This document shows, one piece after another, positions 1 to 7,601 of a stretch of DNA of 64,000 nucleotides. The notes under the pieces were generated by a model, which had not been told where the DNA came from, did not search any database, and saw only the letters and a list, made by a program, of their open reading frames with translations. Within the stretch, counting starts at the first letter, position 1; each line of letters begins with the position of its first letter. A program made the position numbers and the translations under genes. Where the stretch lies: the NCBI GenBank assembly GCA_964409775.1, contig CAYPEI010000002.1, positions 208,138 to 272,137 of the forward strand, read 5' to 3'. Origin of the DNA: JAHBXL01 sp964409775. GTDB lineage: Bacteria; Planctomycetota; Phycisphaerae; Phycisphaerales; UBA1924.

Positions 1-1682
1 GGCGGGCCCTGCGGCTGGCGTATGCCTCGGACGTCCGCGAGACGGGCGTGCCGATCCTGGGCATGGAGGCGACGGGGTGGGTGGCGAAGGTGTTCACCGA
101 CGCGGGCAGCAACCAGACGCTGCCGATCCTGAATCCGCCGGCGAGTTTCGTCGGCACGCTCCGGCCGTACCAGGTGAAGGGGCTGTCGTGGCTGGCGTTC
201 CTGGACACGCTGGGCCTGGGCGCCTGCCTGGCCGACGACATGGGCCTTGGCAAGACCATCCAGTTGCTTGCGCTGCTGGCCGATGAGCGCGAGCGCGTGC
301 AGGAGGCTGTCGCGGCGGGCGCGGGCAGCGCGGTCGAGCGACCGGGGCCGACGCTGCTGGTGGTGCCGATGTCGGTGGTCTCCAACTGGGTGCACGAGGC
401 GCGTCGCTTCACGCCGACCCTCAAGGTGCTGGTGCACCACGGGCCCGACCGCGACCTGGGCGAGCGGCTGTGCGAGAAGGCGCTGCAGTCGGATGTCGTG
501 GTGACCACGTACGCGCTGGTGCACCGCGACCGCGAGCACCTCGAACGGATCGGCTGGTGGCGAGTGGTGCTCGACGAGGCGCAGAACATCAAGAACACCT
601 CGGCCAAGCAGACCCGCGCCGTGCACGCCATCGACGCGCCGCGCCGCATCGCGCTCACCGGAACGCCGGTCGAGAACCGCCTGGGCGAACTGTGGTCGAT
701 CATGGACTTCCTGAACGGCGGCTATCTTGGCTCGGCGGGGGAGTTCCGACGGAAGTTCGCCATGCCGGTCGAGCGGTACCACGACAAGCACAAGGCGGCA
801 CAACTCCGCGGGCTGGTGCAGCCGTTCGTGCTGCGCAGGCTCAAGATCGACCCGGCGGTCATCAGCGACCTGCCCGAGAAGGTCGAATCGAAGGAGTACT
901 GCTACCTCACGCCCGAGCAGGCCGGGCTGTACCAGGCGTGCGTGTCGGACATGCTCGGCGCGGCGGACAAGGCCAGCGGGATTCAGCGCAAGGGGCTGGT
1001 GCTGGCCGGGCTCATCAAACTCAAGCAGATCTGCAATCACCCGGCGCAGTTCCTCAAGGAGCGCGACGAGGGCGAGCCCGCCGCCGAGGGCCGGGGCGTC
1101 CCGCTGCCGGGCCGGAGCGGCAAGTGCCAGCGGCTCATCGAGATGCTCGACGAGGTGCTCGCCGCGGGCGACAAGGCTCTGGTGTTCACGCAGTTCCGCC
1201 AGATGGGAGAACTGCTGGCGGGGATGCTGCGGCGAGCGTTCGACCGGCCGGTGCTCTTCCTCCACGGCGGCACCACCGCCGCCGAGCGGCAGCGGATGAT
1301 CGAGGAGTTCCAGGGCGGTCCCGGCGCGGCGGGCAAGCCCGGCGGCCCGCCGATCTTCGTGCTGAGCCTGAAGGCCGGCGGAGTGGGGCTCAACCTCACC
1401 GCGGCCAACCACGTGTTCCACTTCGACCGGTGGTGGAATCCGGCGGTTGAGGCGCAGGCGACGGACCGCGCGTACCGGATCGGCCAGACCCGCACCGTGC
1501 AGGTCCACAAGTTTGTCGCCGGCGGCACGCTCGAAGAGAAGATCGACCAGATGATCGAGGAGAAGATGGTCCTTGCCTCCGAGATCATCGGATCCGGCGA
1601 GGCCTGGCTCAGCGAACTCTCGACCCACCAACTCCGGGACCTGCTGACTCTCCGGTCCGACGCCGTCGGGGATGAGGAGTAA
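1..1682 (+). CDS. SNF2-family DNA helicase/ATPase, 5' end outside window
   Basis: ATP-dependent DNA translocase of the bacterial SNF2/Rad54-like group. The reading frame is open from position 3 with no start codon that must be used, so the N-terminus lies upstream of the window. Visible in order: Walker A DDMGLGKT (about 234-257), a DEAQ box (about 571-583), the LTGTP motif III (about 655-670), and the C-terminal helicase lobe with VFTQF, GGVGLNL and the arginine-finger region DRAYRIGQ that ends typical SNF2 cores. The core is complete; only the N-terminal part is missing. The next gene, 9 bases on, encodes a SWIM zinc-finger protein. SWIM domains are often fused to or paired with bacterial SNF2 ATPases, so the two probably act together on nucleic acid. 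The in-frame GTG at 48 is unlikely to be the true start. Confidence 0.93.
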   Translation, partial: RALRLAYASDVRETGVPILGMEATGWVAKVFTDAGSNQTLPILNPPASFVGTLRPYQVKGLSWLAFLDTLGLGACLADDMGLGKTIQLLALLADERERVQEAVAAGAGSAVERPGPTLLVVPMSVVSNWVHEARRFTPTLKVLVHHGPDRDLGERLCEKALQSDVVVTTYALVHRDREHLERIGWWRVVLDEAQNIKNTSAKQTRAVHAIDAPRRIALTGTPVENRLGELWSIMDFLNGGYLGSAGEFRRKFAMPVERYHDKHKAAQLRGLVQPFVLRRLKIDPAVISDLPEKVESKEYCYLTPEQAGLYQACVSDMLGAADKASGIQRKGLVLAGLIKLKQICNHPAQFLKERDEGEPAAEGRGVPLPGRSGKCQRLIEMLDEVLAAGDKALVFTQFRQMGELLAGMLRRAFDRPVLFLHGGTTAAERQRMIEEFQGGPGAAGKPGGPPIFVLSLKAGGVGLNLTAANHVFHFDRWWNPAVEAQATDRAYRIGQTRTVQVHKFVAGGTLEEKIDQMIEEKMVLASEIIGSGEAWLSELSTHQLRDLLTLRSDAVGDEE

Positions 1683-1691
1683 GCCGCGGCC

Positions 1692-2810
1692 ATGCCCACG
1701 CCCCCATCGCAACCAACGCCTTCTCCCCGGCCCAGCAACCAGCGGCCCGAGCGGTCGCTCGTGCCGCCGATGCAGCGGCCCGCGCCGTCGCACCCTCGAA
1801 TGGAGCGGCGACCGCCGCTCCCGGCCAAGCCGACGGCCAATCCGCGCCGCGTCGTGGGCGGCGTGCGGCTCCATGCCAAGGTCGCGCCCGGGCCCGACGC
1901 GATCGTCGCCAGCGGCATCAGCGGCACGTGGGGATGGGCCTCGGCGCGGTGGATGCGCCTGGCCGAGAACAACGCGCCGGGGTCGCAACTGGCCGAAGGG
2001 CTTGATTACGCGCGGCTCGGCCAGGCACGATCGCTGGAGGTGCGCCCGGGAGTGATCGCCGCGAAGGTGCAGGGCCGCATGCCGGGCGCATACCGGGTCG
2101 AGGTCCGACTGCCCGTGTTCACGCACGAGCAGTGGGAGCGGGTGGTGACCTCGATGGCCGCGCAGGCGCGGCACGGCGCGGCGGTGGCGTCGGGCGAACT
2201 GCCCAGCAACATCGAGGACCTCTTCGCGCCGCTCGGGCTGCGGCTCTTCCCGGTCGAGGCGTCGGACGTGGCCACCTCGTGCACGTGCGGTGTCTTCAAG
2301 GGTGAAGGCGGGGCGGCGGCCACGAAGTGGTGCAAGCACGTGTGCTGCGTCATGTTCCTGATCGCCGAGCGTCTCACGCGCGAGCCGCTGCTGGTGTTCT
2401 CGCTCCGCGGCCTGCCCGAGCAGGAACTGCTCGAGCGTCTCCGGCAGCAGCGCGCCATCGCCGGCGCGGTGCGCACCGGGGGCACCGGCATCCCCGTGTA
2501 TGCCCAGCACGTGCCCGGGGTCGCCGAGCCTGATTCGCCATGGAATCTGCCGCTGGAAGAAACCGTCGGCGCGTTCTGGTCCACCGGGCCGCGCGGCGAA
2601 GAGGCTTTGGCGTCGCTGGAAATTCCCGTCCAGCCGCCCGCGGTCACGCACCCGCTGCTCCGGCGGCTTGGTCCGAGCCCGTGGCAGGGACAGCCCGGCG
2701 CGAAGTTCCCTCTGGTCGGGCTGCTGGCGACCTGCTACGACATGGTCAGCGAGGCGGTCGTGAAATCGGCGGAGGGAGCGCACGACGCCCCGAGCGTCTC
2801 CCAGCCATGA
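1692..2810 (+). CDS. SWIM zinc-finger domain protein, partner of the SNF2 gene
   Basis: A 372-residue protein whose centre carries a SWIM-type zinc-binding pattern: CTC near residue 197, then CKH about 17 residues later (CxC...CxH). SWIM fingers bind DNA or mediate protein contacts. The first 60 residues are rich in Pro, Arg and Ser and look disordered. The C-terminal third has no motif I recognise. It starts 9 bases after the SNF2 stop on the same strand, so the pair is almost certainly co-transcribed. The ATG at 1692 follows a GAGGAG stretch that overlaps the end of the upstream gene. Domain call is from the motif; the role as helicase cofactor is inferred from the neighbour. Confidence 0.85.
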   Translation: MPTPPSQPTPSPRPSNQRPERSLVPPMQRPAPSHPRMERRPPLPAKPTANPRRVVGGVRLHAKVAPGPDAIVASGISGTWGWASARWMRLAENNAPGSQLAEGLDYARLGQARSLEVRPGVIAAKVQGRMPGAYRVEVRLPVFTHEQWERVVTSMAAQARHGAAVASGELPSNIEDLFAPLGLRLFPVEASDVATSCTCGVFKGEGGAAATKWCKHVCCVMFLIAERLTREPLLVFSLRGLPEQELLERLRQQRAIAGAVRTGGTGIPVYAQHVPGVAEPDSPWNLPLEETVGAFWSTGPRGEEALASLEIPVQPPAVTHPLLRRLGPSPWQGQPGAKFPLVGLLATCYDMVSEAVVKSAEGAHDAPSVSQP

Positions 2811-2943
2811 GGCCGCCGCGGTTCGGAAGCCGATCGGGTCAACCCGAAAGCGATCCCCCGAACCTCCCAACTACACCGGCGTAGACCCCATATAGCCCCA
2901 GCGCGATGAGTGCGCCGGGTGTCATTGTCGAAGGGAGCCGGAG

Positions 2944-3684
2944 ATGGACCTGACTGTTGCGATCGTGCTGGTGACGCTGGGGAGCATCCTGGGGGTCGTC
3001 GGCGCGATGAAGTTCGCATCGTGGCGGAGGGGCAAGGTCAAGACGGTCGATCGCGTGGTGACGCAGCACATCACCGAGCGGGTCCGCTCGGTCGGGCGCC
3101 TGGTGGCTCTGGAGGTCTGCGCGAAGGAGATCGCGACGGCCACCAGCGGGATCGCGGACGGCTGGCTCCCCCCGATCATCATCTCACCGGCGCGGATGGC
3201 GATCATCTTCCAGTTCCGCAAGCAGTACTTCGTGGACTTGGCCGCGATCGGCGCAGCGCAGGTGAGCGAGTTGCCGCCGGCGCCGGGGGTGGATCGGCAT
3301 GCGAGGATGGGTCTTCCGCCGATGCAGCGCATCCGCGTGACGCTCCCGCCGCTGCAGAGCGAACTGGCCCTGGCGAGCATGACGCCGTACGACATCCAGG
3401 CCGGGCGGATCCTTGGCCTGGTGGACATCATCCCGATGAACGCCGACCGCCAGGGCGCGCTCATGGCGCGGGCGCAGGAACACGCCGCGAAGGTGTTTGA
3501 TGAACAGGACGGCGACTACCGCGTTCAGGCCGCGGCGGCGGTGCAGACGCAACTGCGCTCGCTGCTCGGGCTGATGGGCGTCGACGTGGAAGTGGTGTGG
3601 GGCGACGCGGCGCCGGCCGGTCAGCGCATCAACTCCTCGAGCGCGGCGAGCCCGCGCTCCAGCGACCGCGAGTCGGTGGCGTAG
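2944..3684 (+). CDS. Hypothetical protein with N-terminal membrane anchor
   Basis: Not recognised. A 246-residue protein with one hydrophobic segment at about residues 3-22, followed by a basic stretch (SWRRGKVK), then about 215 residues without further membrane segments; an N-terminal anchor with a cytoplasmic body is the simplest topology. A GGGAGCCGGAG purine stretch lies just before the ATG. The last 64 bases overlap, on the opposite strand, the 3' end of the aminotransferase gene. It may belong with the SNF2/SWIM pair upstream (133-base gap) but nothing in the sequence shows that. Confidence 0.72.
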   Translation: MDLTVAIVLVTLGSILGVVGAMKFASWRRGKVKTVDRVVTQHITERVRSVGRLVALEVCAKEIATATSGIADGWLPPIIISPARMAIIFQFRKQYFVDLAAIGAAQVSELPPAPGVDRHARMGLPPMQRIRVTLPPLQSELALASMTPYDIQAGRILGLVDIIPMNADRQGALMARAQEHAAKVFDEQDGDYRVQAAAAVQTQLRSLLGLMGVDVEVVWGDAAPAGQRINSSSAASPRSSDRESVA

Positions 3685-4817
3685 GAAAGGCGGAAGTGGG
3701 TGTCCTTCGCGGAGAAGACGTTGCCGGGGATGACCAGCAGGCTCTTCTCGATGCACTTCTCGATGAACTGCCCGGCGGTGAGCCTGAGCCGCTCGGGCAC
3801 CTTCACGAAGGCGTAGAACGCGCCGCCGGGTGTCGTCACCTCGGTGATCTTTGACAGCCGCGACACGACCATGTCGCGCCGCTTCTGATAGTCGGCGATC
3901 TGTACGGACATGTCGACGTCGAAGCACGCGACCGCGCCGTGCTGGAGCGCCGAGGGGGCGCACACAAAGGTGTACTGCTGAAGTTTGCTGATCTCTTCGA
4001 TGATGCGGCGCGGCCCGGCCGCGTAGCCCAGCCTCCAGCCGGTCACGCCGTAGGTCTTGCCGAAGCCGCGGATCAGGAACACGTCCTTGTCGGCCCCGGG
4101 GAACCGGGCCGGGCTGGGGCATTGCGCCGGGCCTCCGAGCGGCGAGGCCTCCCGCGCGTCGGAGTAGGTGAACGTGTCGTAGATCTCGTCAGAGATCAGC
4201 AGCACGTTCTTTGCGCGGCAGAGTTCGAGCAACTCGCGGCAGTCGCGGTTGCTCGCCACGACTCCCGCCGGGTTGCTCGGGCTGTTGAGCAGCACCAGTT
4301 TGGTGCGTGGGGTGATGAGTTTCTCCACGCGGGCCGCGGTGAGGCGGAAGTCCGGGTAGGTGTCGCACAGCACGGCCCTGGCGCCGACCATCGTGCAGAT
4401 GTGCGGGTACATCACGAAGTACGGGTCGGGCACGATCGCCTCGTCGCCCGGGTCGAGCAGCACCTGGAAGGCGAGCATGAGCGCGCCGGAGGTGCCGGAG
4501 GTGACCATGACGCCGGGCTTGGACGCGTCGGCCGCGGCGAGCGGACGGGGGTCGACGTCCCAGCCCACGTCCTCCTTCAAGTGACGGACGATCCGGTCGC
4601 GGAGCGGCGCGATGCCCTGCGTCTGCGTGTAGCCGTTCTGGTTGTTGCGGATGGCCTCGATCGCCGCGAGTTTGATGGGCTCGGGGACCGGGAAGTCGGG
4701 CTGACCGATCGAGAGGTTGATCGGGTCCTTCAGGCGCGCGCCCAGGTCGAAGACGCGCCGGATGCCCGAGGCGTCGATCCGCCGGGCTCGATCGGCGATG
4801 AGACGGTCGATGTCCAT
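3621..4817 (-). CDS. PLP-dependent class I/II aminotransferase (aspartate aminotransferase-like)
   Basis: Fold-type I aminotransferase, 398 residues, the usual family length. Visible residues: SIGQPDFPVP near residue 36, NSPSNPAG at 178-185, the cofactor-ring aspartate in SDEIYD (about 210), the Schiff-base lysine in FGKTYGVTGWRLGY (K254), and a C-terminal substrate-carboxylate arginine in the HFRLSYAT motif. The family transfers amino groups between amino acids and 2-oxoacids; substrate (aspartate, alanine, aromatic) cannot be fixed from sequence alone. The ATG is preceded by GAAAGG at a good distance. It is transcribed away from the small basic protein gene upstream and overlaps a convergent hypothetical gene by 64 bases. 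Confidence 0.92.
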   Translation of the reverse strand: MDIDRLIADRARRIDASGIRRVFDLGARLKDPINLSIGQPDFPVPEPIKLAAIEAIRNNQNGYTQTQGIAPLRDRIVRHLKEDVGWDVDPRPLAAADASKPGVMVTSGTSGALMLAFQVLLDPGDEAIVPDPYFVMYPHICTMVGARAVLCDTYPDFRLTAARVEKLITPRTKLVLLNSPSNPAGVVASNRDCRELLELCRAKNVLLISDEIYDTFTYSDAREASPLGGPAQCPSPARFPGADKDVFLIRGFGKTYGVTGWRLGYAAGPRRIIEEISKLQQYTFVCAPSALQHGAVACFDVDMSVQIADYQKRRDMVVSRLSKITEVTTPGGAFYAFVKVPERLRLTAGQFIEKCIEKSLLVIPGNVFSAKDTHFRLSYATDSRSLERGLAALEELMR

Positions 4818-4910
4818 GGCACGCCTTTCGTCAAGGGTGAACGGTATCGCCCGCGGCGTCGCATCATGCGCAGCAGGCCGCTTCGTCGCCGGGACAGGAT
4901 GCCGATTCGA

Positions 4911-5075
4911 TCAGCCGGCCTTGCCGACGCGGGTCTTGGGCAGGCCCAGGGCCTTGTCCTTCTTCGCGTCGAACTTCTTGTCGGTGGTCATCTTGGCGAT
5001 CCGCTCGGCGCGGGTCAGCACGCTGCGAACGCCGGTGAGGCTGCCCTTGGTCTTCAGCGATCGGTCGAGGCTCAT
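4911..5075 (-). CDS. PVC-type small basic protein (54 aa)
   Basis: A 54-residue, lysine/arginine-rich protein starting MSLDRSLKTKGSLTG and carrying VLTRAERI, with a conserved-looking LGLPKTRV near the C-terminus. This pattern matches the small basic protein family (TIGR04137 as I remember it) known from Planctomycetes, Verrucomicrobia, Chlamydiae and Lentisphaerae and proposed to be nucleic-acid or ribosome associated. A clear AGGAG lies 8 bases before the ATG. It is too short for most gene callers, and a longer open frame on the same strand overlaps it; that one lacks the motif. It lies between the aminotransferase and a proline-rich membrane protein, all on the minus strand. Function is not established beyond the family suggestion. 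Confidence 0.88.
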   Translation of the reverse strand: MSLDRSLKTKGSLTGVRSVLTRAERIAKMTTDKKFDAKKDKALGLPKTRVGKAG

Positions 5076-5125
5076 CGGTCAACTCCTGCGGTCAGGGTGG
5101 AAGGCCGACTTGCCGGCCCGAAGCA

Positions 5126-6043
5126 CTATTCCTTATGCAGCGTCCAGTAGGGCTGGCGGAAATCGCTCGCACCCTTTTCCTCGCGCTGCCACTTCTTGCC
5201 GAGTTCTTCCACCCGCCGGACGAGGTCCGCGCGTTCCTTTTCGGTTTCCTTGAACCGGGGACCGCCAGGGTAGCCCTGGCTGGCGTAGATTCGGCAGGGG
5301 GGATTGTTGCCCCCGCCGCGGGACCGATCAACCACATAGAAGGCCTGAAGGCTGTTTCGCTTCAGGAATTCGACGCCCGAGGAGGCGTCTTTGAGCGTGA
5401 GCGTGCCCATGTACAGGTAGTTGAACCCCGGAACGCGCGGGTCGGTCCCCGCCGGCGACTCCGGCTTGGGCGCATCCGGCTTCTTTGGGGTGTTCCCGGA
5501 CCCTTCGGGCTTCGGACCAACCGGCGGCGCCGGCTTGGTGTCCGGGCCGCTCGCCGCTCCCGGGGTCCCCGATCCGCCCGGGGCGTTCGCGCCGTCGGGC
5601 TGTTTCCAGCCGCCAAGATCCCCCAGTTCCCGGTCGCGCTTGGTCTGCCCCATCTGGAAGGCGATGCCCCAGATCGTCGCGAACACGATGATGAGCACCC
5701 CGAGCCCAACCATCAGCATCATCGACGAGATGTGGAACGAGGCGACTTCTTCTTCACGCGGCGCGGCCTCGGTCTCGTGATGCTCGGGCTCGTGCGCTCG
5801 CGCAGGTGCATGCACGCGCACGGCGGGTTGCACATGGGCCGCGGGAGTCGGGGGAGGGGGGGAGGTGTTCGACTCGACCGCCGGCTGGGGCGTGGCGCTG
5901 GGGGCGGCGGGCTTGGGTTCGGGCAATGGTGTCGCGCCGGGCGCACCGGTCGCCGGCCGCGGCGCGGCGACGCCGCCTCCGAGTCTGCGGGAGGGCGACG
6001 AGAGAACCTCGTACAGCGGCGGCTGTCGGCGTGTGCGGCCCAT
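5126..6043 (-). CDS. Proline-rich single-pass membrane protein, unknown function
   Basis: A 305-residue protein: a Pro/Ala/His-rich cytoplasmic-type N-terminal region of about 110 residues, one membrane helix (about residues 109-130, MMLMVGLGVLIIVFATIW), a second Pro/Gly-rich linker, and a globular C-terminal domain of about 95 residues with the strand-like pattern NYLYMGTLTL...AFYVVD...RIYASQGYPGG. The layout (TM, low-complexity linker, small C-terminal domain) resembles SPOR-type envelope proteins, but I cannot confirm a SPOR domain. I chose the ATG at 6043 over an upstream ATG at 6187 because the longer version would run into the divergent ferredoxin gene, and because a TATACT box lies 5 bases before it. 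Confidence 0.7.
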   Translation of the reverse strand: MGRTRRQPPLYEVLSSPSRRLGGGVAAPRPATGAPGATPLPEPKPAAPSATPQPAVESNTSPPPPTPAAHVQPAVRVHAPARAHEPEHHETEAAPREEEVASFHISSMMLMVGLGVLIIVFATIWGIAFQMGQTKRDRELGDLGGWKQPDGANAPGGSGTPGAASGPDTKPAPPVGPKPEGSGNTPKKPDAPKPESPAGTDPRVPGFNYLYMGTLTLKDASSGVEFLKRNSLQAFYVVDRSRGGGNNPPCRIYASQGYPGGPRFKETEKERADLVRRVEELGKKWQREEKGASDFRQPYWTLHKE

Positions 6044-6048
6044 GCCGG

Positions 6049-6054
6049 AGTATA
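6049..6054 (-). promoter_or_regulatory. -10 box for leaderless transcript of the proline-rich protein gene
   Basis: TATACT on the minus strand, 5 bases before the ATG at 6043. The divergent gene at 6121 carries the same box with nearly the same flanks (CCCGTATACTCC), so the 77-base intergenic region has two mirrored promoter-start units. Confidence 0.6.
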
Positions 6055-6107
6055 CGGGCCGCCGCCGGGCGGGGTTGAGACGGATCGAAGCGGGTGCGGG
6101 GAACCCG

Positions 6108-6113
6108 TATACT
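6108..6113 (+). promoter_or_regulatory. -10 box for leaderless nuoI-like transcript
   Basis: TATACT followed by 7 bases and then the ATG at 6121. No Shine-Dalgarno sequence fits in the spacer, so transcription probably starts at or next to the start codon. Confidence 0.6.
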
Positions 6114-6120
6114 CCCGGCC

Positions 6121-6666
6121 ATGACGATCCGCGAGCAGGACATCTTCGTTGTTCCCGCCCCGAAACTCTCTCGGTGGGAGGCTTCATACCTCCCCGAGAT
6201 CTTCAAGGGATTCGGCACAACGATGCGGCACTTCATCACGTCGTTCGGGGCGGGCTCGACCAGCCGGACGCTCCAATATCCCGAGCAGCGGCGTGAGGAC
6301 ATCCCCGTCGAGAAGGGTGGGATGGAGGTCCGGAACTTCCGCGGCGTGCACCGCCTGAACCGGGATGAACAGGGGCGCGTCAAGTGCGTCGCGTGCATGA
6401 TGTGCCCGACGCTCTGCCCGGCCAACTGCATCCACATCGAGGCGGATGTTTCGCCGTGGGATGACCGCGAGAAGTACCCCAAGAAGTTCGAGATCGACGA
6501 ACTCCGCTGCATTTACTGCGGGATGTGCGAGGAAGCGTGCCCGGTCGACGCGATCGAACTCACCACCGAGTACGACGTGGTGGGGATGAGCCGCCAAGAG
6601 ATGATCTTCGACAAGGAGAAACTCCTGAAGGTCTACGACGTCACAATTTCAAAGAAGCCGATGTGA
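6121..6666 (+). CDS. nuoI: NuoI-like 2x[4Fe-4S] ferredoxin protein
   Basis: A 181-residue protein with two four-cysteine clusters: CVACMMCPTLCP (about residues 88-99) and CIYCGMCEEACP (about 131-142). The N-terminal region FKGFGTTMRHF and the spacing match NuoI, the TYKY subunit that carries N6a/N6b electron flow in respiratory complex I. Length is typical for NuoI. No other nuo gene lies in this window, so it is either a detached complex I gene or a NuoI-like ferredoxin serving another redox enzyme. The ATG at 6121 was chosen over an upstream in-frame start (6094) because of the TATACT box just before it and the family start position. Confidence 0.87.
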   Translation: MTIREQDIFVVPAPKLSRWEASYLPEIFKGFGTTMRHFITSFGAGSTSRTLQYPEQRREDIPVEKGGMEVRNFRGVHRLNRDEQGRVKCVACMMCPTLCPANCIHIEADVSPWDDREKYPKKFEIDELRCIYCGMCEEACPVDAIELTTEYDVVGMSRQEMIFDKEKLLKVYDVTISKKPM

Positions 6667-6800
6667 CCGTTTTGGCCACTCTGTTCGGATTCTGAACGAA
6701 CATCTCCAGCGTCGGCAGAGCCCCCGGCGGCGTTCTGCTGGCTTCCTCTGGCCACAACCGCAACGTCCGAGAGAAAAGGCGTCATCCAGCGCAGAAAACG

Positions 6801-6829
6801 CTGGCATTTCGGACGTGAACGATTATCAT
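6801..6829 (+). promoter_or_regulatory. Sigma70-type promoter for exported PEP-CTERM-like protein
   Basis: CTGGCA (6801-6806), 17-base spacer, TATCAT (6824-6829). It implies a leader of about 95 bases before the ATG at 6930, ending in GGAAGGAG. The rest of the 263-base gap 6667-6929 holds no gene I can see. The purine-rich leader might fold, but I recognise no riboswitch. Confidence 0.5.
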
Positions 6830-6929
6830 GTCCCTCGCACCGCGGGCCGGAGACCCGTCGGTGGCATCTGAGGCGGGGAGAGACCAACAACCCGGGAGCG
6901 AGAGAGACGTACGGAAGGAGATTTCCGGT

Positions 6930-7529
6930 ATGTCGCGTTCTCTCTGCGCCTTTGCCGTCGCCACAACGGCTCTCGTGGGTACTTCGCAGGCCGCCACCAT
7001 CCTCACCTTCGCCGATCCGGCGACCGGTCCCGCCACGCCCCTGTTCCAACTCTCGGGCGGCATTCTGACAGGCGGATGGGCGAGCGGGAATGTCGGTCTG
7101 ACGCTCGAAACGCCGGGTCTGGCCGCGCCCGACTACACCAACGCCTGGTTCGACTTCGCTCCGGTCACGGTCACGCCCACCGGAACGCCGCCGTTCTTTC
7201 TGCTGGGGCCCGGGCAGATCCGCTTCTACCAGTTCGGCGGAGTGACCCCGCTGGTGACGATCACGTTCAGCGGCGGCCTGCTGACCGATGCGCTGGGCTT
7301 CGGGGCCAGCACGTTCGCCGGCTTCGGCGTGACCTTCTCCGGCCCGATCATCGGGCCCGGCAGCCCGTCAAACGAGGCCATCTCGTTCAGTTTCGCCAAC
7401 CAGGTCGGCTCGTCGACGAACTACACCGCGACCGCCTCGTTCACGTCGTCGGCAGACAACATCCCTGCGCCGGCGTCCGCCGCGCTCCTGGGACTGGGCA
7501 TGCTGTTCGCCTCCCGCCGCCAACGCTGA
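6930..7529 (+). CDS. Secreted protein with PEP-CTERM-like C-terminal sorting tail
   Basis: A 199-residue exported protein: a signal peptide at residues 1-22 (basic MSR start, hydrophobic core, TSQA cleavage region), a Gly/Thr/Phe-rich beta-type body, and a C-terminal tail with PAPASAALLGLGMLF followed by ASRRQR. The tail has the architecture of PEP-CTERM exosortase substrates (short motif, hydrophobic helix, basic end), but the motif reads PAP instead of PEP. Such proteins are cut and anchored by exosortase/EpsH and are common in Planctomycetes. The ATG at 6930 has GGAAGGAG 9 bases upstream. The gene is monocistronic, with a promoter at 6801-6829 and a strong hairpin at 7561-7591 after it. 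Confidence 0.8.
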   Translation: MSRSLCAFAVATTALVGTSQAATILTFADPATGPATPLFQLSGGILTGGWASGNVGLTLETPGLAAPDYTNAWFDFAPVTVTPTGTPPFFLLGPGQIRFYQFGGVTPLVTITFSGGLLTDALGFGASTFAGFGVTFSGPIIGPGSPSNEAISFSFANQVGSSTNYTATASFTSSADNIPAPASAALLGLGMLFASRRQR

Positions 7530-7560
7530 TCGATCTCGATAGAACACCATGAACACCACG

Positions 7561-7591
7561 CGCGGGCGGGTCCTCGATGGACCCGCCCGCG
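7561..7591. terminator. Strong hairpin between convergent genes
   Basis: A perfect 13-bp stem (7561-7573 with 7579-7591) and a 5-base loop TCGAT. It lies between the stop of the exported protein gene (7529) and the stop of convergent pyrF (7602), so it can serve both strands. There is no clear T-run on either side, so termination is likely but not certain. Confidence 0.6.
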
Positions 7592-7601
7592 GTCGTTCCG
7601 G

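Noticed and set aside
4864..5082. A 72-residue minus-strand frame over the small basic protein
   Set aside because: The overlapping 54-residue frame has an ideal RBS spacing and a known family pattern; the longer one has neither.
6835..6925. Purine-rich leader before the PEP-CTERM-like gene as a possible riboswitch
   Set aside because: I could not match it to any riboswitch core (GEMM, cobalamin, SAM, TPP); only a promoter and RBS are supportable.
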